Positions 7,631 through 18,624 of a stretch of 64,000 bases of DNA are shown here, one piece after another. The first letter of the stretch is position 1, and the number at the start of each line of letters is the position of its first letter. The notes beneath the pieces were generated by a model. The model was given only the letters and a program-made list of their open reading frames with translations, was not told where the DNA came from and ran no database searches. This stretch comes from Lactobacillus johnsonii (GTDB lineage Bacteria > Bacillota > Bacilli > Lactobacillales > Lactobacillaceae): the NCBI RefSeq assembly GCF_013487865.1, contig NZ_CP047409.1, forward strand, positions 1,178,001 to 1,242,000, given 5' to 3'. The position numbers were made by a program, and so were the translations under genes.

Positions 7631-8509
7631 TTAAAGCTTTAATTTTCCCTCATTAATCAACTTCAAGGCCAATTGATACGTACTTTTTGCATCAGAATCT
7701 GCATGATGTGGATTTTGATTTTCAATTTTATATTCAGACAATACTGTACTCAACTTATAATTATCAAGAAATTTATTATTCTTTTTAATTATCGGAAGTA
7801 AATCTTTAGAAGTATTAATTAACCCAGAAATATTATTTCTTTTATAGGCTATATCCAAAAAACTAATATCAAATGTTAAATTGTAACCTAATAAAATTCG
7901 ATCACCCAGAAAGTCTTTCAGCATTTTTAAAACTTCAATTAAATTGCTTCCCTTTGATTTTAATATCTTCATATTCAAACCAGTTAATTCACTTACACCA
8001 GCCGGAATACAGTTTACATCCCTAATTAATTTATAAAATACATCAACTTTTCCATTTTTCAAGTACTTAACGGCACCAATAGAAAGAATCTCGCTTTTAT
8101 TGGGAGCTAAGCCTGTAGTTTCGATATCAATTACTGCAAACTTTAATAACGTTGAATTATGTAACACAGATCGTGAATTTACCTTAGCCTTATGATATTT
8201 TGCAGCATTACTAAACCCTAGTTTTAAATTTGGCGTTACATTAACATGTTTTAATAGAGGAATACCATCAAAATCTACTATTTTTCTGTCTAATCGAGTG
8301 GTTCGAAAGGTATACCCTAATTCATTATTCGTATTATAAACGAGAGTAGCTTCTCCTTGACCGATATTTTTTTGAACACGTTCCCACAATAGGTCTCTAA
8401 CTTTTGCATTAACACTTCCAACATAGATTCCAGTTTGAATTTCTTGACACCATTTTGTTAAATCACCACGTAAGGAAGCTGGTGTTTTGGATAGAGTAAT
8501 TACAATCAT
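7631..8509 (-). CDS. cas2: Cas2 fused to a DnaQ-like 3'-5' exonuclease
   Basis: The product has 292 residues, about three times a usual Cas2. Residues 1-95 are a type I-E Cas2 (MIVITLSKTPASLRGDLTKW, then GIYVGSVNAKVRDLLW). Residues 121-288 are a DEDDh exonuclease with D128 and E130 in VIDIETTG, D214 in NLTFDISF, and H268 and D273 in HHADSDA, so all catalytic residues are present. In the Streptococcus thermophilus type I-E system this fusion is known to trim prespacer ends for integration by Cas1-Cas2; the same role is inferred here. It is the last gene of the cas operon, five bases after cas1, with GAGGAG before its ATG. Confidence 0.95.
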   Translation of the reverse strand: MIVITLSKTPASLRGDLTKWCQEIQTGIYVGSVNAKVRDLLWERVQKNIGQGEATLVYNTNNELGYTFRTTRLDRKIVDFDGIPLLKHVNVTPNLKLGFSNAAKYHKAKVNSRSVLHNSTLLKFAVIDIETTGLAPNKSEILSIGAVKYLKNGKVDVFYKLIRDVNCIPAGVSELTGLNMKILKSKGSNLIEVLKMLKDFLGDRILLGYNLTFDISFLDIAYKRNNISGLINTSKDLLPIIKKNNKFLDNYKLSTVLSEYKIENQNPHHADSDAKSTYQLALKLINEGKLKL

Positions 8510-8514
8510 TAAAA

Positions 8515-10103
<1,589 letters not shown>

Positions 10104-10114
10104 TATTAACCTCT

Positions 10115-10825
10115 TTATATATTCGACATTATGTCATGCATTGTTTCAGCATGTTTATTTATTTGATTCTTCATTGGTATATATGTACTTACCACTTCAC
10201 GGTAATCATGATATCGATTTCTTTGGTCAAATGAGCCCACTTTATCCTTCACTTGAAATACAAAATGATCTCTTGCTCCAAGATTAGCATCATAAACGAG
10301 CTCTGCATTAAAACTAGAATGCTTTCTTTGATACCATTCGGCTGCTTGCCAATCCATTGATTTTAAAACATTTAATGGATTTTGATTATTAAACACTTCA
10401 ATTTCCAGTGGTCCAGCCGGAGGACATGAGCGTCTACCTAAAAATAATGAAAATTTAGGATGCTGCAAAGCATAATGAATTTTTTCGATGAGATCATCAT
10501 TTTCTGATCCAATTGCTACCATAAATATTGCATCCTGTAGATAATAGCGATACGTTAATTTCTTTGTTTTTTTTGTAGCACTTTTTGCATATTCAACGAT
10601 TTGAAAGTCATTTACTATTTGTCCCGGTTGATCACTTCTTACTGCAAACTCCAAATCATTTAATTTTAAGATTTTTTTATCATTACGATCATATCCTAAG
10701 GATGCAGAAATCATTCCAATTACTGCACTTTTAGTAGGATAAGGATTGGTAGTTCGTCTTTCAAAAGTAGCTTCATTACCATAAGCTTGAAGTGGCGCCT
10801 TTAATTTAATCGTCAGTGTCTTCAT
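10115..10825 (-). CDS. cas5e: Cascade subunit Cas5e
   Basis: The product has 236 residues and starts MKTLTIKLKAPLQAYGNEAT, followed by TNPYPTKSAVIGMISASLGY, the Cas5 (CasD) signature. It binds the 5' handle of the crRNA in Cascade. Its start overlaps the end of cas7e by 20 bases, and AGAGGG lies before the ATG inside cas7e. Confidence 0.94.
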   Translation of the reverse strand: MKTLTIKLKAPLQAYGNEATFERRTTNPYPTKSAVIGMISASLGYDRNDKKILKLNDLEFAVRSDQPGQIVNDFQIVEYAKSATKKTKKLTYRYYLQDAIFMVAIGSENDDLIEKIHYALQHPKFSLFLGRRSCPPAGPLEIEVFNNQNPLNVLKSMDWQAAEWYQRKHSSFNAELVYDANLGARDHFVFQVKDKVGSFDQRNRYHDYREVVSTYIPMKNQINKHAETMHDIMSNI

Positions 10826-11966
10826 TTTCTACCCTCTTAGCCACTACAGTAGAAACATCATTTAATAACTCATCAATATTTGTTTTTCTTTCTCCTACAG
10901 TTGTTACAAATCCTTTATTGGCATGAACAAAACTAGCTAATGGTTCACCTATCCAACTACTAGTGCTATCAAATTCTGCCTCTAATTGTTCAATAGATTT
11001 TTTAGCATAACCATTATTACTTTGGATCGGTCTTTCAAATGCTGAAATTAGGTTTACAGGAGTATCTTCTCTAATGGTTACTAAGATGTATTGAGGTAAA
11101 GTTTTATTCGCATAGGAATTTTGATGACCTGTAGGCATTGTCAAAGCAAAGTTTTTAATAAATTCTTTCAAACCTATTTGAGCTAACTCTTCTCCCAAAT
11201 TATGAATCAATTCATTCATATTTACATTTGCATATCTATATAAAGTAGAAGAATTATATTCAAGCGTTCCAAGCATGGCGGAACCTGATTCTTCAGAGGT
11301 TTTAGCGTCATCTACTGCTGTAAAGAAATCAAATTCTGGCACAACTTCATGAGTTGAGATAGCATGTGCTACTTGAGCAGAGGCTTCAACATTTAGTTCT
11401 GGATCATCTGCTACCATTCTACCAAAAAGTGCTAAATCTAATGATTGATTTCTATCTAATTCCTTTTTAGCTTCCTTTAAAACTTTCGTTGCTTCTTTTT
11501 TGTCTAATTCATCAATTTTATTAATTTCATCATTATTTAGAATATATTCTGCCAATTTTCTTAGTTGACTAGGACTAAAGAAAAGTAAGACTTTGGTTTC
11601 AAAATCTTTATCATTACTTTTATCATTTTTCTTTGCCTTATCAAACTTTAATCCCATATTAGATAAGACTTCTTTAGCTTTTTTGCGTGCATCATCAAAA
11701 CTTAAAGAAGAATCTTGTTTCATTAACTCTTTGGCCAATAAGGTAGCCGTTCGTTTAGTACGAAAGCCATTAAGCCAATCATGTTCTTTACTATCTTTTT
11801 TAAATCCTTCTCTAATCGCTTTTTTCCAGCTTTGTGATGACACACGTGATCTAGTAGCTCCTCCATAAATAGCAGTTTTTGGTGCACCAGTATCGTCTCT
11901 ATTGATATTTGATGATGGTACAGTTTGTAATACATGAATATCAACGTATAAGTTATTTTTTGTCAT
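10806..11966 (-). CDS. cas7e: Cascade backbone subunit Cas7e
   Basis: The product has 386 residues and starts with NNLYVDIHVLQTVPSSNINRD, followed by GAPKTAIYGGATRSRVSSQSW, the Cas7e (CasC) signature. Several copies polymerise along the spacer part of the crRNA, about one per six bases. The length is slightly above the usual 350-370 because of a lysine-rich insert near residues 110-125 (KAKKNDKSNDKDFE). The gene is the centre of a tightly coupled operon. Confidence 0.94.
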   Translation of the reverse strand: MTKNNLYVDIHVLQTVPSSNINRDDTGAPKTAIYGGATRSRVSSQSWKKAIREGFKKDSKEHDWLNGFRTKRTATLLAKELMKQDSSLSFDDARKKAKEVLSNMGLKFDKAKKNDKSNDKDFETKVLLFFSPSQLRKLAEYILNNDEINKIDELDKKEATKVLKEAKKELDRNQSLDLALFGRMVADDPELNVEASAQVAHAISTHEVVPEFDFFTAVDDAKTSEESGSAMLGTLEYNSSTLYRYANVNMNELIHNLGEELAQIGLKEFIKNFALTMPTGHQNSYANKTLPQYILVTIREDTPVNLISAFERPIQSNNGYAKKSIEQLEAEFDSTSSWIGEPLASFVHANKGFVTTVGERKTNIDELLNDVSTVVAKRVENEDTDD

Positions 11967-11968
11967 TT

Positions 11969-12577
11969 TTAATCCTCTCTGCTTTCTTTACTATTTATTT
12001 CATCGTTAAGCCAGAAATATTCTCTTCCCCATTTAATGGCCACTTTTCTAGCTGCTTCAAAACCTAATTGAAAATTATATAAATCATTTGCTAATTCAGG
12101 ATAATTAATTTTGGTTGCTGGATTATTAACTTTTATTATTTTAGTTAAACTTACTACCGATCTAGCAACTGCTTCTATATTCGTTGTACTTAATACAGAC
12201 TGCACACGTCTATCTAAAGCTTCTCGAAAGTGTTCATCTTTACGCAAAAATGATAGATTTCTAAACAACGATTGTGCGTTTTCACTATCATACTCACGAT
12301 CTCTTTCAATATCATTACCTTGCTCAAAAACAGAATAACATCGTAAGGCTGTAAAAATTGCTCGTTCTGAAACTGTTTGTTTACTATTTTCACCAAAGAT
12401 ATCTTTTTCTTTAATGTATTCAAATAGCAGTGGCCAAACGATAGTAGCTTGACGACTTAGAATAGAATTGGAACGTCTTAGAGCAGACAATATTGCTTTA
12501 TCATTACCCCCTCGTTCATGCAATTTTTTTATAATTTTATTGGTATTTCTTTCAATATTTGTCACCAAAATAATCAT
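11969..12577 (-). CDS. casB: Cascade small subunit Cse2 (Cas11e)
   Basis: The product has 202 residues and is mostly helical, with the Cse2 pattern DKAILSALRRSNS and FTALRCYSVFEQ. Two copies stabilise the R-loop in Cascade. The start is uncertain: AAGGAGG sits only two bases before the ATG at 12577, but is well placed for a TTG at 12568 or a GTG at 12565 in the same frame, so the true N-terminus may be three or four residues shorter. Confidence 0.9.
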   Translation of the reverse strand: MIILVTNIERNTNKIIKKLHERGGNDKAILSALRRSNSILSRQATIVWPLLFEYIKEKDIFGENSKQTVSERAIFTALRCYSVFEQGNDIERDREYDSENAQSLFRNLSFLRKDEHFREALDRRVQSVLSTTNIEAVARSVVSLTKIIKVNNPATKINYPELANDLYNFQLGFEAARKVAIKWGREYFWLNDEINSKESRED

Positions 12578-12593
12578 TCCTCCTTAAAATTTA

Positions 12594-14279
12594 TTATTTA
12601 ATATGACGAAATACATTTAATTTATACCAGTTAAAAATAGTAAAAATGTTATTTATTCCACTTCCTTCTTCTTTCGAACTTTCTTGTCCAATGATATCTC
12701 TTGGAGAAGCATTTTTTAGAACTTCCTCAGCTTTCGTTATAGAAATCCTCTTTAATATTTCTTTCCATTCAATTGTCTTGTCAGCTCGTTCTTGATCATT
12801 TCTTAAACTTGCTAGCCAAGTAAGAAATGGAAGGTTTAAACTTTCATAAAATTTAATAGTCGAATTATCAGCAGAATCTGTTCCATTTAAACCTCTTAAT
12901 TTACTAATATTATTAGTAAAAATCCAAAAATCTTTTCCTACTTGTTGAGTCAAATCAATCATATTTTCAATATCTTCTGGCCAATAGTCTTTTTTATTTT
13001 TATCAAAAAGTACATTTGCTTTAATCTTAAAGCAATCATTAACCTCAAATGTTGGTAACTGAGAAGAAGATTTGCCATCGCTAATTAATGTTGTAGTTCG
13101 CAAAGTTAAGGAAGTGTCTGTAGGAAGATATTCGTTATTTTGTACCTTTCTCAGCCATTTAATTATTTCTGGTTCATGCATATCTTCTAATTCCTCGGGA
13201 TCTGTAGTTCTAACATATTGCCCAAAATTTCTCCACATTGCTTTTGTTAGATCAGTCAAATGCTTAGTAGCAGGATAAACCTCCCCTGTTTTTTTGTTTT
13301 TACGCCAAGTAGTCATTGGCTCAATAAAGGCTTCCGCACTATCCAATTTTGGCAAACCTGCAGTAAAAATAATAGGTTTTTCATTTATCCATTCAATATG
13401 CAGCATTCTTGACCATAACGTATATAAAGTACTAATTGAAAGATCGCGAGCGAAAGGCTCATCTTTTAGGAACTCAATATATTCAAATGCGTTTTCGAAT
13501 TCCCAAAAAGGTTTTTCTTCTTTATATTCTTCTGAAAAAACCAAGTTCAACATTAAAGTCTGAAATAAGTTTTCACCTTGAGCAAATACGGGATTTAAAC
13601 CATATAGCCAACCGCTAGATACCGGTTTATTAATTAGCTTTGTTTTATCAGTTACTCCTGTAAAGCTTTGATAAGTTAGGATCCAGCGCACTAATTGAGC
13701 TAAGTTTATCTCATTTTTAGTCTGTCTTGTTTTAGGTGAAAAAATTGATAGACTATTATTACTTTCAGAAATAGTTCTGTTTATTTGTTTAACATCAACC
13801 GTTCCCTTGGGACTTTTGATATTAACTTTTTTATTAGCTGGTACTTCCTGATCATAAACTTCCTTATTAACCTGATAGAATGGATCATCCCCAAAAAAAT
13901 CAAACTTAGAACTATTTTCTTTTAAATATTGGAGAACCGACTTAGAGAATTGTCCATTTTTATATAAAAATTGCCACGTGTTTACTAAATCATCGTACTC
14001 ATAATCTTCTTCCTCTGCTTCTTTAAGATGCATTTTTTCATCAAGAGTTAACCATTCATAATTTTTTCCATTTGCATCAACTCGAGAGTATACAGTAGTT
14101 AAAATAGCAACAAGTAAGCGTAATATTACTAAATCTTGACTCGCCATATCACCAGCTAAGCGCTGGTAACTAGCAGCATTTTCAAAAACTTCTAATAATG
14201 AAACTTCCTTGGGATTTCCATCTTTGTCCAAGACTTGAATCCAAGGCTCAGTGACAAGATTAAAACTTTTTTTATCCAT
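12594..14279 (-). CDS. casA: Cascade large subunit Cas8e (Cse1)
   Basis: The product has 561 residues and starts MDKKSFNLVTEPWIQVLDKD, a typical Cse1 opening. The segment DFFGDDPFYQV at about residue 125 is also characteristic. The protein recognises the PAM and recruits Cas3. It overlaps the end of cas3 by eight bases and has GGAGGAGG before its ATG. Confidence 0.94.
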   Translation of the reverse strand: MDKKSFNLVTEPWIQVLDKDGNPKEVSLLEVFENAASYQRLAGDMASQDLVILRLLVAILTTVYSRVDANGKNYEWLTLDEKMHLKEAEEEDYEYDDLVNTWQFLYKNGQFSKSVLQYLKENSSKFDFFGDDPFYQVNKEVYDQEVPANKKVNIKSPKGTVDVKQINRTISESNNSLSIFSPKTRQTKNEINLAQLVRWILTYQSFTGVTDKTKLINKPVSSGWLYGLNPVFAQGENLFQTLMLNLVFSEEYKEEKPFWEFENAFEYIEFLKDEPFARDLSISTLYTLWSRMLHIEWINEKPIIFTAGLPKLDSAEAFIEPMTTWRKNKKTGEVYPATKHLTDLTKAMWRNFGQYVRTTDPEELEDMHEPEIIKWLRKVQNNEYLPTDTSLTLRTTTLISDGKSSSQLPTFEVNDCFKIKANVLFDKNKKDYWPEDIENMIDLTQQVGKDFWIFTNNISKLRGLNGTDSADNSTIKFYESLNLPFLTWLASLRNDQERADKTIEWKEILKRISITKAEEVLKNASPRDIIGQESSKEEGSGINNIFTIFNWYKLNVFRHIK

Positions 14280-17022
14280 CTTCCTCCTCCTTTTCGTACA
14301 TTAATCCTAATTTTGAAGAAAATTTTAAGTTAAATCCGTTTAAAGTAGTTAAATTATTCTCATTAAACTCTAGTGCTAAAGCACCACATAACCAAATATC
14401 CTCTTTCCATTTATTATGTAAAGATTGCATATTAGTCTCCAATTCTCTAATTGTTTTATCAATTAGATCTTCAATTTTTGAACTATTTACTATTGCAAAT
14501 GGTAATCGAATAGTTTGACCAGCTATTTCCTCACTGCTTACTTCTTCAATATTACGACCATCCATCAAAAAGGTTCCTTCACTAGTAGTTCTTAAAAGAA
14601 TCACTTCAATAGTTTCTTTTATATCTCGAACACAAGCAGCAGCATGATTGTCATCGTTAACATTAATTTGTACATCACTTAACCAACCAAATAAATTATT
14701 TCTGTCTTTTTCATTCGGATTTCCTATTTGAAATACTCGTGCTTTATTCTTAGATTTTTTTAAATCCTTTTCAAACTTTGCCTCAGCTTCAGCAATATCT
14801 TTAATATCTTTATCTACCTTAGGATCATATACCTTTTGTACTAATGGAGATACATCGTCAGGAATATTAATCTTATTTTTTAGAAAATGATCGGTTTTCA
14901 TTAATAAGTATTTTTCATAGATAAATTCATTTCCTTTCCCATAATCACCGTAGCCATTTATTCCTGTAATATACACTGTCGGCTTCGCTAAAGTTGTAGG
15001 TCGGGAAATTTTATGACGATGTAGTCTACCAATTCGCTGAATAATTAAATCTACTGGTGCAATATCAGTAAAAAGCACATCAAAATCAATATCTAGAGAT
15101 TGCTCTAAAACTTGCGTTCCGATAACTATCATTTTTTGGGGACGCATGCCACCCTTTCCAATTTTCGCTTGAAGTCCTTCTTCAATTTTTTCACGCTCTG
15201 GTGCTAAATAAGCAGAATGTAAAAGTAATACTTCAATGTTTTCAGGGACTAATCTTGCTAAGTCTTGAGCTCGTTTAACGGTATTAACAACTATTCCAGC
15301 TATTCCGCCATCCTCTATTTCGGCAACTGCTTTATTAATAATTTTTTCTTCATTTCCATTAAAACGAACAACATTAATCGTTCTATTTTCATCATTCGCA
15401 ATCGAAAACTCACTTACTTGTTCTAATTTGTTTCCATCCAGAATACTAAGTAAGGGATAGCCTTCATTAGCTTCCCAATTATCATTGGCTTTTATTTTTA
15501 TACTGCCATATTTTCCTTTCAGATAAGCTTTTAACAAATCATTTCTTTTTTTCTTAGGTAAAGTTGCAGACAAAGCAATTACTGGTACATGATATGCTCC
15601 TAACCATTTAATAGCTTTCTCTAAATATGAACTCATATAAGAATCGTACGCGTGAAGTTCGTCAATTATTACCACTTTATCACTAAAGCCTAAGTGTCTT
15701 AGAAAAAGATGTTTTTGCTTTAAGGCAGTGAGTAAGAGATGATCAATTGTTCCAACTGCAAAATGGGATAAACTCGATTTTTTTCCCGCAAACCAACTAT
15801 TAATTACTACCGCTCCATCTGTATCATCATAAATATTCTCGGCATAGGGTAATTTAGTATATGGTTTATTAAATTTTGCTTTACCTTGGAGCAATTTCAC
15901 ATCAGGATGTGCAGCTTGTTCTTTTGCTATACTATCAAGCCACTCTTTAACTCTTGAAAACATTGCGTTAGTTGTTGCTTGAGTTGGTAAACCCATATAT
16001 AAGCCGGATTTTCCTTGCTTAAAGGCTAGTTGTTCGGCTGCTGTCAATGCTAGCTCGGTTTTGCCAATTCCAGTCGGTGCCTCAATAATAACTAAGCCTG
16101 GATCATTAGCTTGAGAAATTGTTTCTGACATTTCTTTTTGCACTGGACGAGGAATAAAATTAAACCTTAAGCGATATTGTTCATTAACAGAAGCAATCTT
16201 TTCTGGCATCCATCGATCACTAATATCCCATTTTTTAATTGCTTGATGATAACGTTCTTCCATATTCAATTCATCAAAATCTTCTTCTAACGAAATCAAG
16301 GGAAATAATGATATATTGCTATAATTAGTTAATTTTTCGCTAGAGGCAAGCCAGTCAGCCATGATTAACATTCCCTCTAAAATTACTGCTTGCGGCAAAG
16401 TAACCTCTGGAACATCCTTAATATCATTATAACCACACAATGCTAGTCCATATTTAAAAAGATTATTTTGAACAGACTTCCACTCATGTTGAATTTTAGT
16501 ATCTGTGTCTCGGCCCCAAAGATTCGAAGCATAGATATTCAGTTGTTTAAAAGTGACATCTTTTTTTGGAGGTAAACCGTGATGGCCACCAATAATTGAA
16601 CCTATTGATTCATTTAATCCAAAAGATTCCAGTAAAGTTTCACCAGCAATGGGATGAAGTGACTTACGGACTCTATAGTTATCCATGGAGATGGACGAAA
16701 AACCTGCTCTTCTTAATTTTTCATTTATATCCTCATCCAAATCTTTATTCCTTGGAAAGGACTGTTTATATTGAAAAGCTGGCGTGGCCTTACCAAAATC
16801 ATGATAAAATCCCAAAAATCCTACCAGCTTTTGAGTATCTTCAGGAGAAAGATTTTGTTGCAAAATTTTTCTAGTACCTTCACTAATCCAGTTATTATAA
16901 AGCCACTGCATTACATTTTTAGTATCAATTAAATGCGCTACTAAAGGAAGCCAAAATTCTTGATCATCATGAACCGCTTTCTTTCCCCATAAAGCCTTAG
17001 TGGCCGGAAATAAGTTCACCAT
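14272..17022 (-). CDS. cas3: CRISPR nuclease-helicase Cas3
   Basis: The product has 916 residues. An N-terminal HD nuclease domain contains HLIDTK (about 30) and HDFGK (about 74). The SF2 helicase domain contains Walker A APTGIGKT (about 315-322), the DELH box (about 454) and motif VI QRIGRLHRH. Cas3 is recruited by Cascade to unwind and degrade target DNA. I set the start at the ATG at 17022, preceded by AAGGAG. The upstream in-frame ATG at 17055 is ruled out because it overlaps the -10 box (TATAATG). First gene of the operon. Confidence 0.94.
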   Translation of the reverse strand: MVNLFPATKALWGKKAVHDDQEFWLPLVAHLIDTKNVMQWLYNNWISEGTRKILQQNLSPEDTQKLVGFLGFYHDFGKATPAFQYKQSFPRNKDLDEDINEKLRRAGFSSISMDNYRVRKSLHPIAGETLLESFGLNESIGSIIGGHHGLPPKKDVTFKQLNIYASNLWGRDTDTKIQHEWKSVQNNLFKYGLALCGYNDIKDVPEVTLPQAVILEGMLIMADWLASSEKLTNYSNISLFPLISLEEDFDELNMEERYHQAIKKWDISDRWMPEKIASVNEQYRLRFNFIPRPVQKEMSETISQANDPGLVIIEAPTGIGKTELALTAAEQLAFKQGKSGLYMGLPTQATTNAMFSRVKEWLDSIAKEQAAHPDVKLLQGKAKFNKPYTKLPYAENIYDDTDGAVVINSWFAGKKSSLSHFAVGTIDHLLLTALKQKHLFLRHLGFSDKVVIIDELHAYDSYMSSYLEKAIKWLGAYHVPVIALSATLPKKKRNDLLKAYLKGKYGSIKIKANDNWEANEGYPLLSILDGNKLEQVSEFSIANDENRTINVVRFNGNEEKIINKAVAEIEDGGIAGIVVNTVKRAQDLARLVPENIEVLLLHSAYLAPEREKIEEGLQAKIGKGGMRPQKMIVIGTQVLEQSLDIDFDVLFTDIAPVDLIIQRIGRLHRHKISRPTTLAKPTVYITGINGYGDYGKGNEFIYEKYLLMKTDHFLKNKINIPDDVSPLVQKVYDPKVDKDIKDIAEAEAKFEKDLKKSKNKARVFQIGNPNEKDRNNLFGWLSDVQINVNDDNHAAACVRDIKETIEVILLRTTSEGTFLMDGRNIEEVSSEEIAGQTIRLPFAIVNSSKIEDLIDKTIRELETNMQSLHNKWKEDIWLCGALALEFNENNLTTLNGFNLKFSSKLGLMYEKEEEDG

Positions 17023-17053
17023 TAATTTCCATCTCCTTTTTGAATTCGCTTTC

Positions 17054-17082
17054 ATTATATCACAGTTAGCTTACTTTACACT
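17054..17082 (-). promoter_or_regulatory. cas operon promoter
   Basis: On the minus strand an extended -10 (TGATATAAT, -10 at 17054-17059) is followed about 30 bases later by the cas3 ribosome site. The -35 region (GTGTAA/AGTGTA, near 17076-17082) is weak and lies inside the sequence matched by the upstream crRNA-like element. Confidence 0.7.
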
Positions 17083-17090
17083 ATATTATT
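17066..17090 (-). promoter_or_regulatory. Putative Cascade target in the cas promoter, with AAT PAM
   Basis: On the minus strand AAT (17090-17088) is followed by AATATAGTGTAAAGT (17087-17073). The truncated spacer of the nearby crRNA-like element reads AATATAGTGTATAGT: positions 1-11 and 13-15 match and 12 does not. Binding here would cover the -35 and the spacer of the cas promoter. Inference from sequence. Confidence 0.6.
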
Positions 17091-17103
17091 ATTTATTTTT
17101 CTT

Positions 17104-17181
17104 AAAACTCCACAGTTGTGGAGAATACTTTCCGAACTATACACTATATTCGGATCACCTTCACTTCTGTGAAGAACACCT
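17104..17181 (-). ncRNA. crRNA-like RNA upstream of cas3 (CreR-like)
   Basis: Two degenerate CRISPR repeats lie on the minus strand. The first (17179-17152) reads GTGTTCTTCAC..GTGAAGGTGATCC, with the hairpin kept by compensating changes. The second (17128-17101) reads GTATTCTCCAC..GTGGAG and then runs into TTTT, making it look like an intrinsic terminator. Between them are 23 bases instead of 33-34. A TATAAT 7 bases before the first repeat would start the RNA close to it. CreR RNAs that guide Cascade to the cas promoter are known in several CRISPR types; this instance is inferred. Confidence 0.6.
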
Positions 17182-17447
17182 TTTCTAATTATACTCCATT
17201 ATTAATTTTTTAGATTATCCATCAGTAGTGATAAGTCCATCGCAAAACAAAAAGCGCTACTAGAGCGCTTAATGAATGAGATAAAACTTTTACCTTTGCT
17301 GAATTAGATTCAACTTTATTTTTGGAACAGAGATTAAAGGTTTGATTGTGCACTATACAATTTTTTAAATTCAGAATTATCGTGCACTACTTATTGCGCC
17401 ATTTTGATAAAAAGCACTCAAATATAAATTATTTTTGCCACTATCGT
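17180..17447. other. Gene-free stretch between the crRNA-like element and array 2
   Basis: No gene is visible. There is a hairpin AAGCGCT / AGCGCTT near 17251-17270 and a repeated GTGCACTA. The length (about 268 bases) may be the remains of an eroded trailer of array 2, but no repeat can be recognised with confidence between 17180 and 17447. Confidence 0.4.
17188..17193 (-). promoter_or_regulatory. -10 box of the crRNA-like RNA
   Basis: A perfect TATAAT on the minus strand lies 8 bases upstream of the first degenerate repeat. I see no convincing -35 at 16-18 bases, so the promoter is weak or depends on an activator. Confidence 0.4.
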
Positions 17448-18518
17448 AGGTTATATCCTCTTATGTGAAAAACACTTGGCTACTTCATCAGTCAAGTTAG
17501 CAGGAATAGCATTATCTCCACATACCTGGAGAACAGAACACTTAGAACAATTGCTATTAATGAGCGGCCATGAAAGATCACCTCCACTTACGTGGAGAAC
17601 ACAGTGCATTCTTCATAACTTCAAAGTCATCTTTAGGATTATCTCCACATATGTGGAGAACATTGAGTAATTGATGATTGTTGATCCCCTTGACCAGGAT
17701 AATCTCCACTTACGTGGAGAACACATAAAACGCAAACATACGGTATGACAAGGTATAGGATCATCTCCACATGCGTGGAGAACACCATAAGTAATGAGTA
17801 ACGATTATAGGCGCTATCAGGATCACCTCCACATACGTGGAGAATACAGAAGAAAGAACTCCTGATGCCTTGACAAATGAGGATCACCTCCACATACGTG
17901 GAGAATACGATTGGATTTAACCCATGTTTCAGGCTTGTAAGGGATCACCTCCACATACGTGGAGAATACGATTTTTTGCTGCTAAGCCAAAAGAAGATGT
18001 AAGGATCACCTCCACTTACGTGGAGAATACAGTGACGAACTTAGTAACCGTTCCTGGTGGACGGGATCACCTCCACATACGTGGAGAATACTTAATGGAC
18101 GTGCTCCAGTTTGTGATGGATTAAGGATCACCTCCACATACGTGGAGAATACTTCTACCATTGATCTTCCTGAAATTGCAATTGAGGATCACCTCCACAT
18201 ACGTGGAGAATACAGTTATGATGATGTTCTTTTACTTAAGCCTAAAGGATCACCTCCACATACGTGGAGAATACTTTTCTTGTTGAGCAATCTTAGCTTG
18301 CTCAAGAGGATCACCTCCACATACGTGGAGAATACACCGAGTGTAGACCTGAAAGCTCACGAAAATAAGGATCACCTCCACATACGTGGAGAATACTTGA
18401 TACTCTTGAAAAAGCCGCTGAGAACATGAGGATCACCTCCACATACGTGGAGAATACATGGAGTATGGAAGAACAGCCAAACAGACTATAGGATCACCTC
18501 CACATACGTGGAGAATAC
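17448..18518 (-). CRISPR. CRISPR array 2 (type I-E), 18 repeats
   Basis: Clear repeats begin at 17575, 17636, 17697, 17758, 17820, 17881, 17942, 18003, 18064, 18125, 18186, 18247, 18308, 18369, 18430 and 18491; two decayed ones lie at 17448 and 17509. In crRNA sense (minus) the newer repeats read GTATTCTCCACG..GTGGAGGTGATCC. The older ones at 17575-17786 change to the array-1 end type (GTGTTC, and ATGATCC in one), so the array is composite. The repeat at 17509 has a 5-base duplication (GAACA twice), which accounts for its 66-base spacing. The base after each sense repeat is T or C. Confidence 0.95.
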
Positions 18519-18624
18519 ACTAAAAGATCCTTGATATGATGCCATTCTCTAATTCAAATAATATCATTTTCAATTAGTTTCTATCAACTAAGAATCAAGT
18601 GTTTAACCTACATTTGACCCCAGC
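18519..18624 (-). promoter_or_regulatory. Leader of CRISPR array 2
   Basis: An AT-rich stretch between the newest repeat and the htpX terminator. On the minus strand it ends AAGGATCTTTTAGT, sharing the terminal motif with the other leaders. Confidence 0.6.

Noticed and set aside
17000-17188. Small + strand frame over the cas3 promoter and the crRNA-like element
   Set aside because: It has no ribosome site and is better explained by the minus-strand features.
17476-18429. Open frames running through CRISPR arrays, with repeated SPPHTWR, STYVEN and HLHIRGE peptides
   Set aside because: They are translations of the CRISPR repeats in three frames. The same explains frames at 7097-7324, 20950-21222 and 21291-21485.
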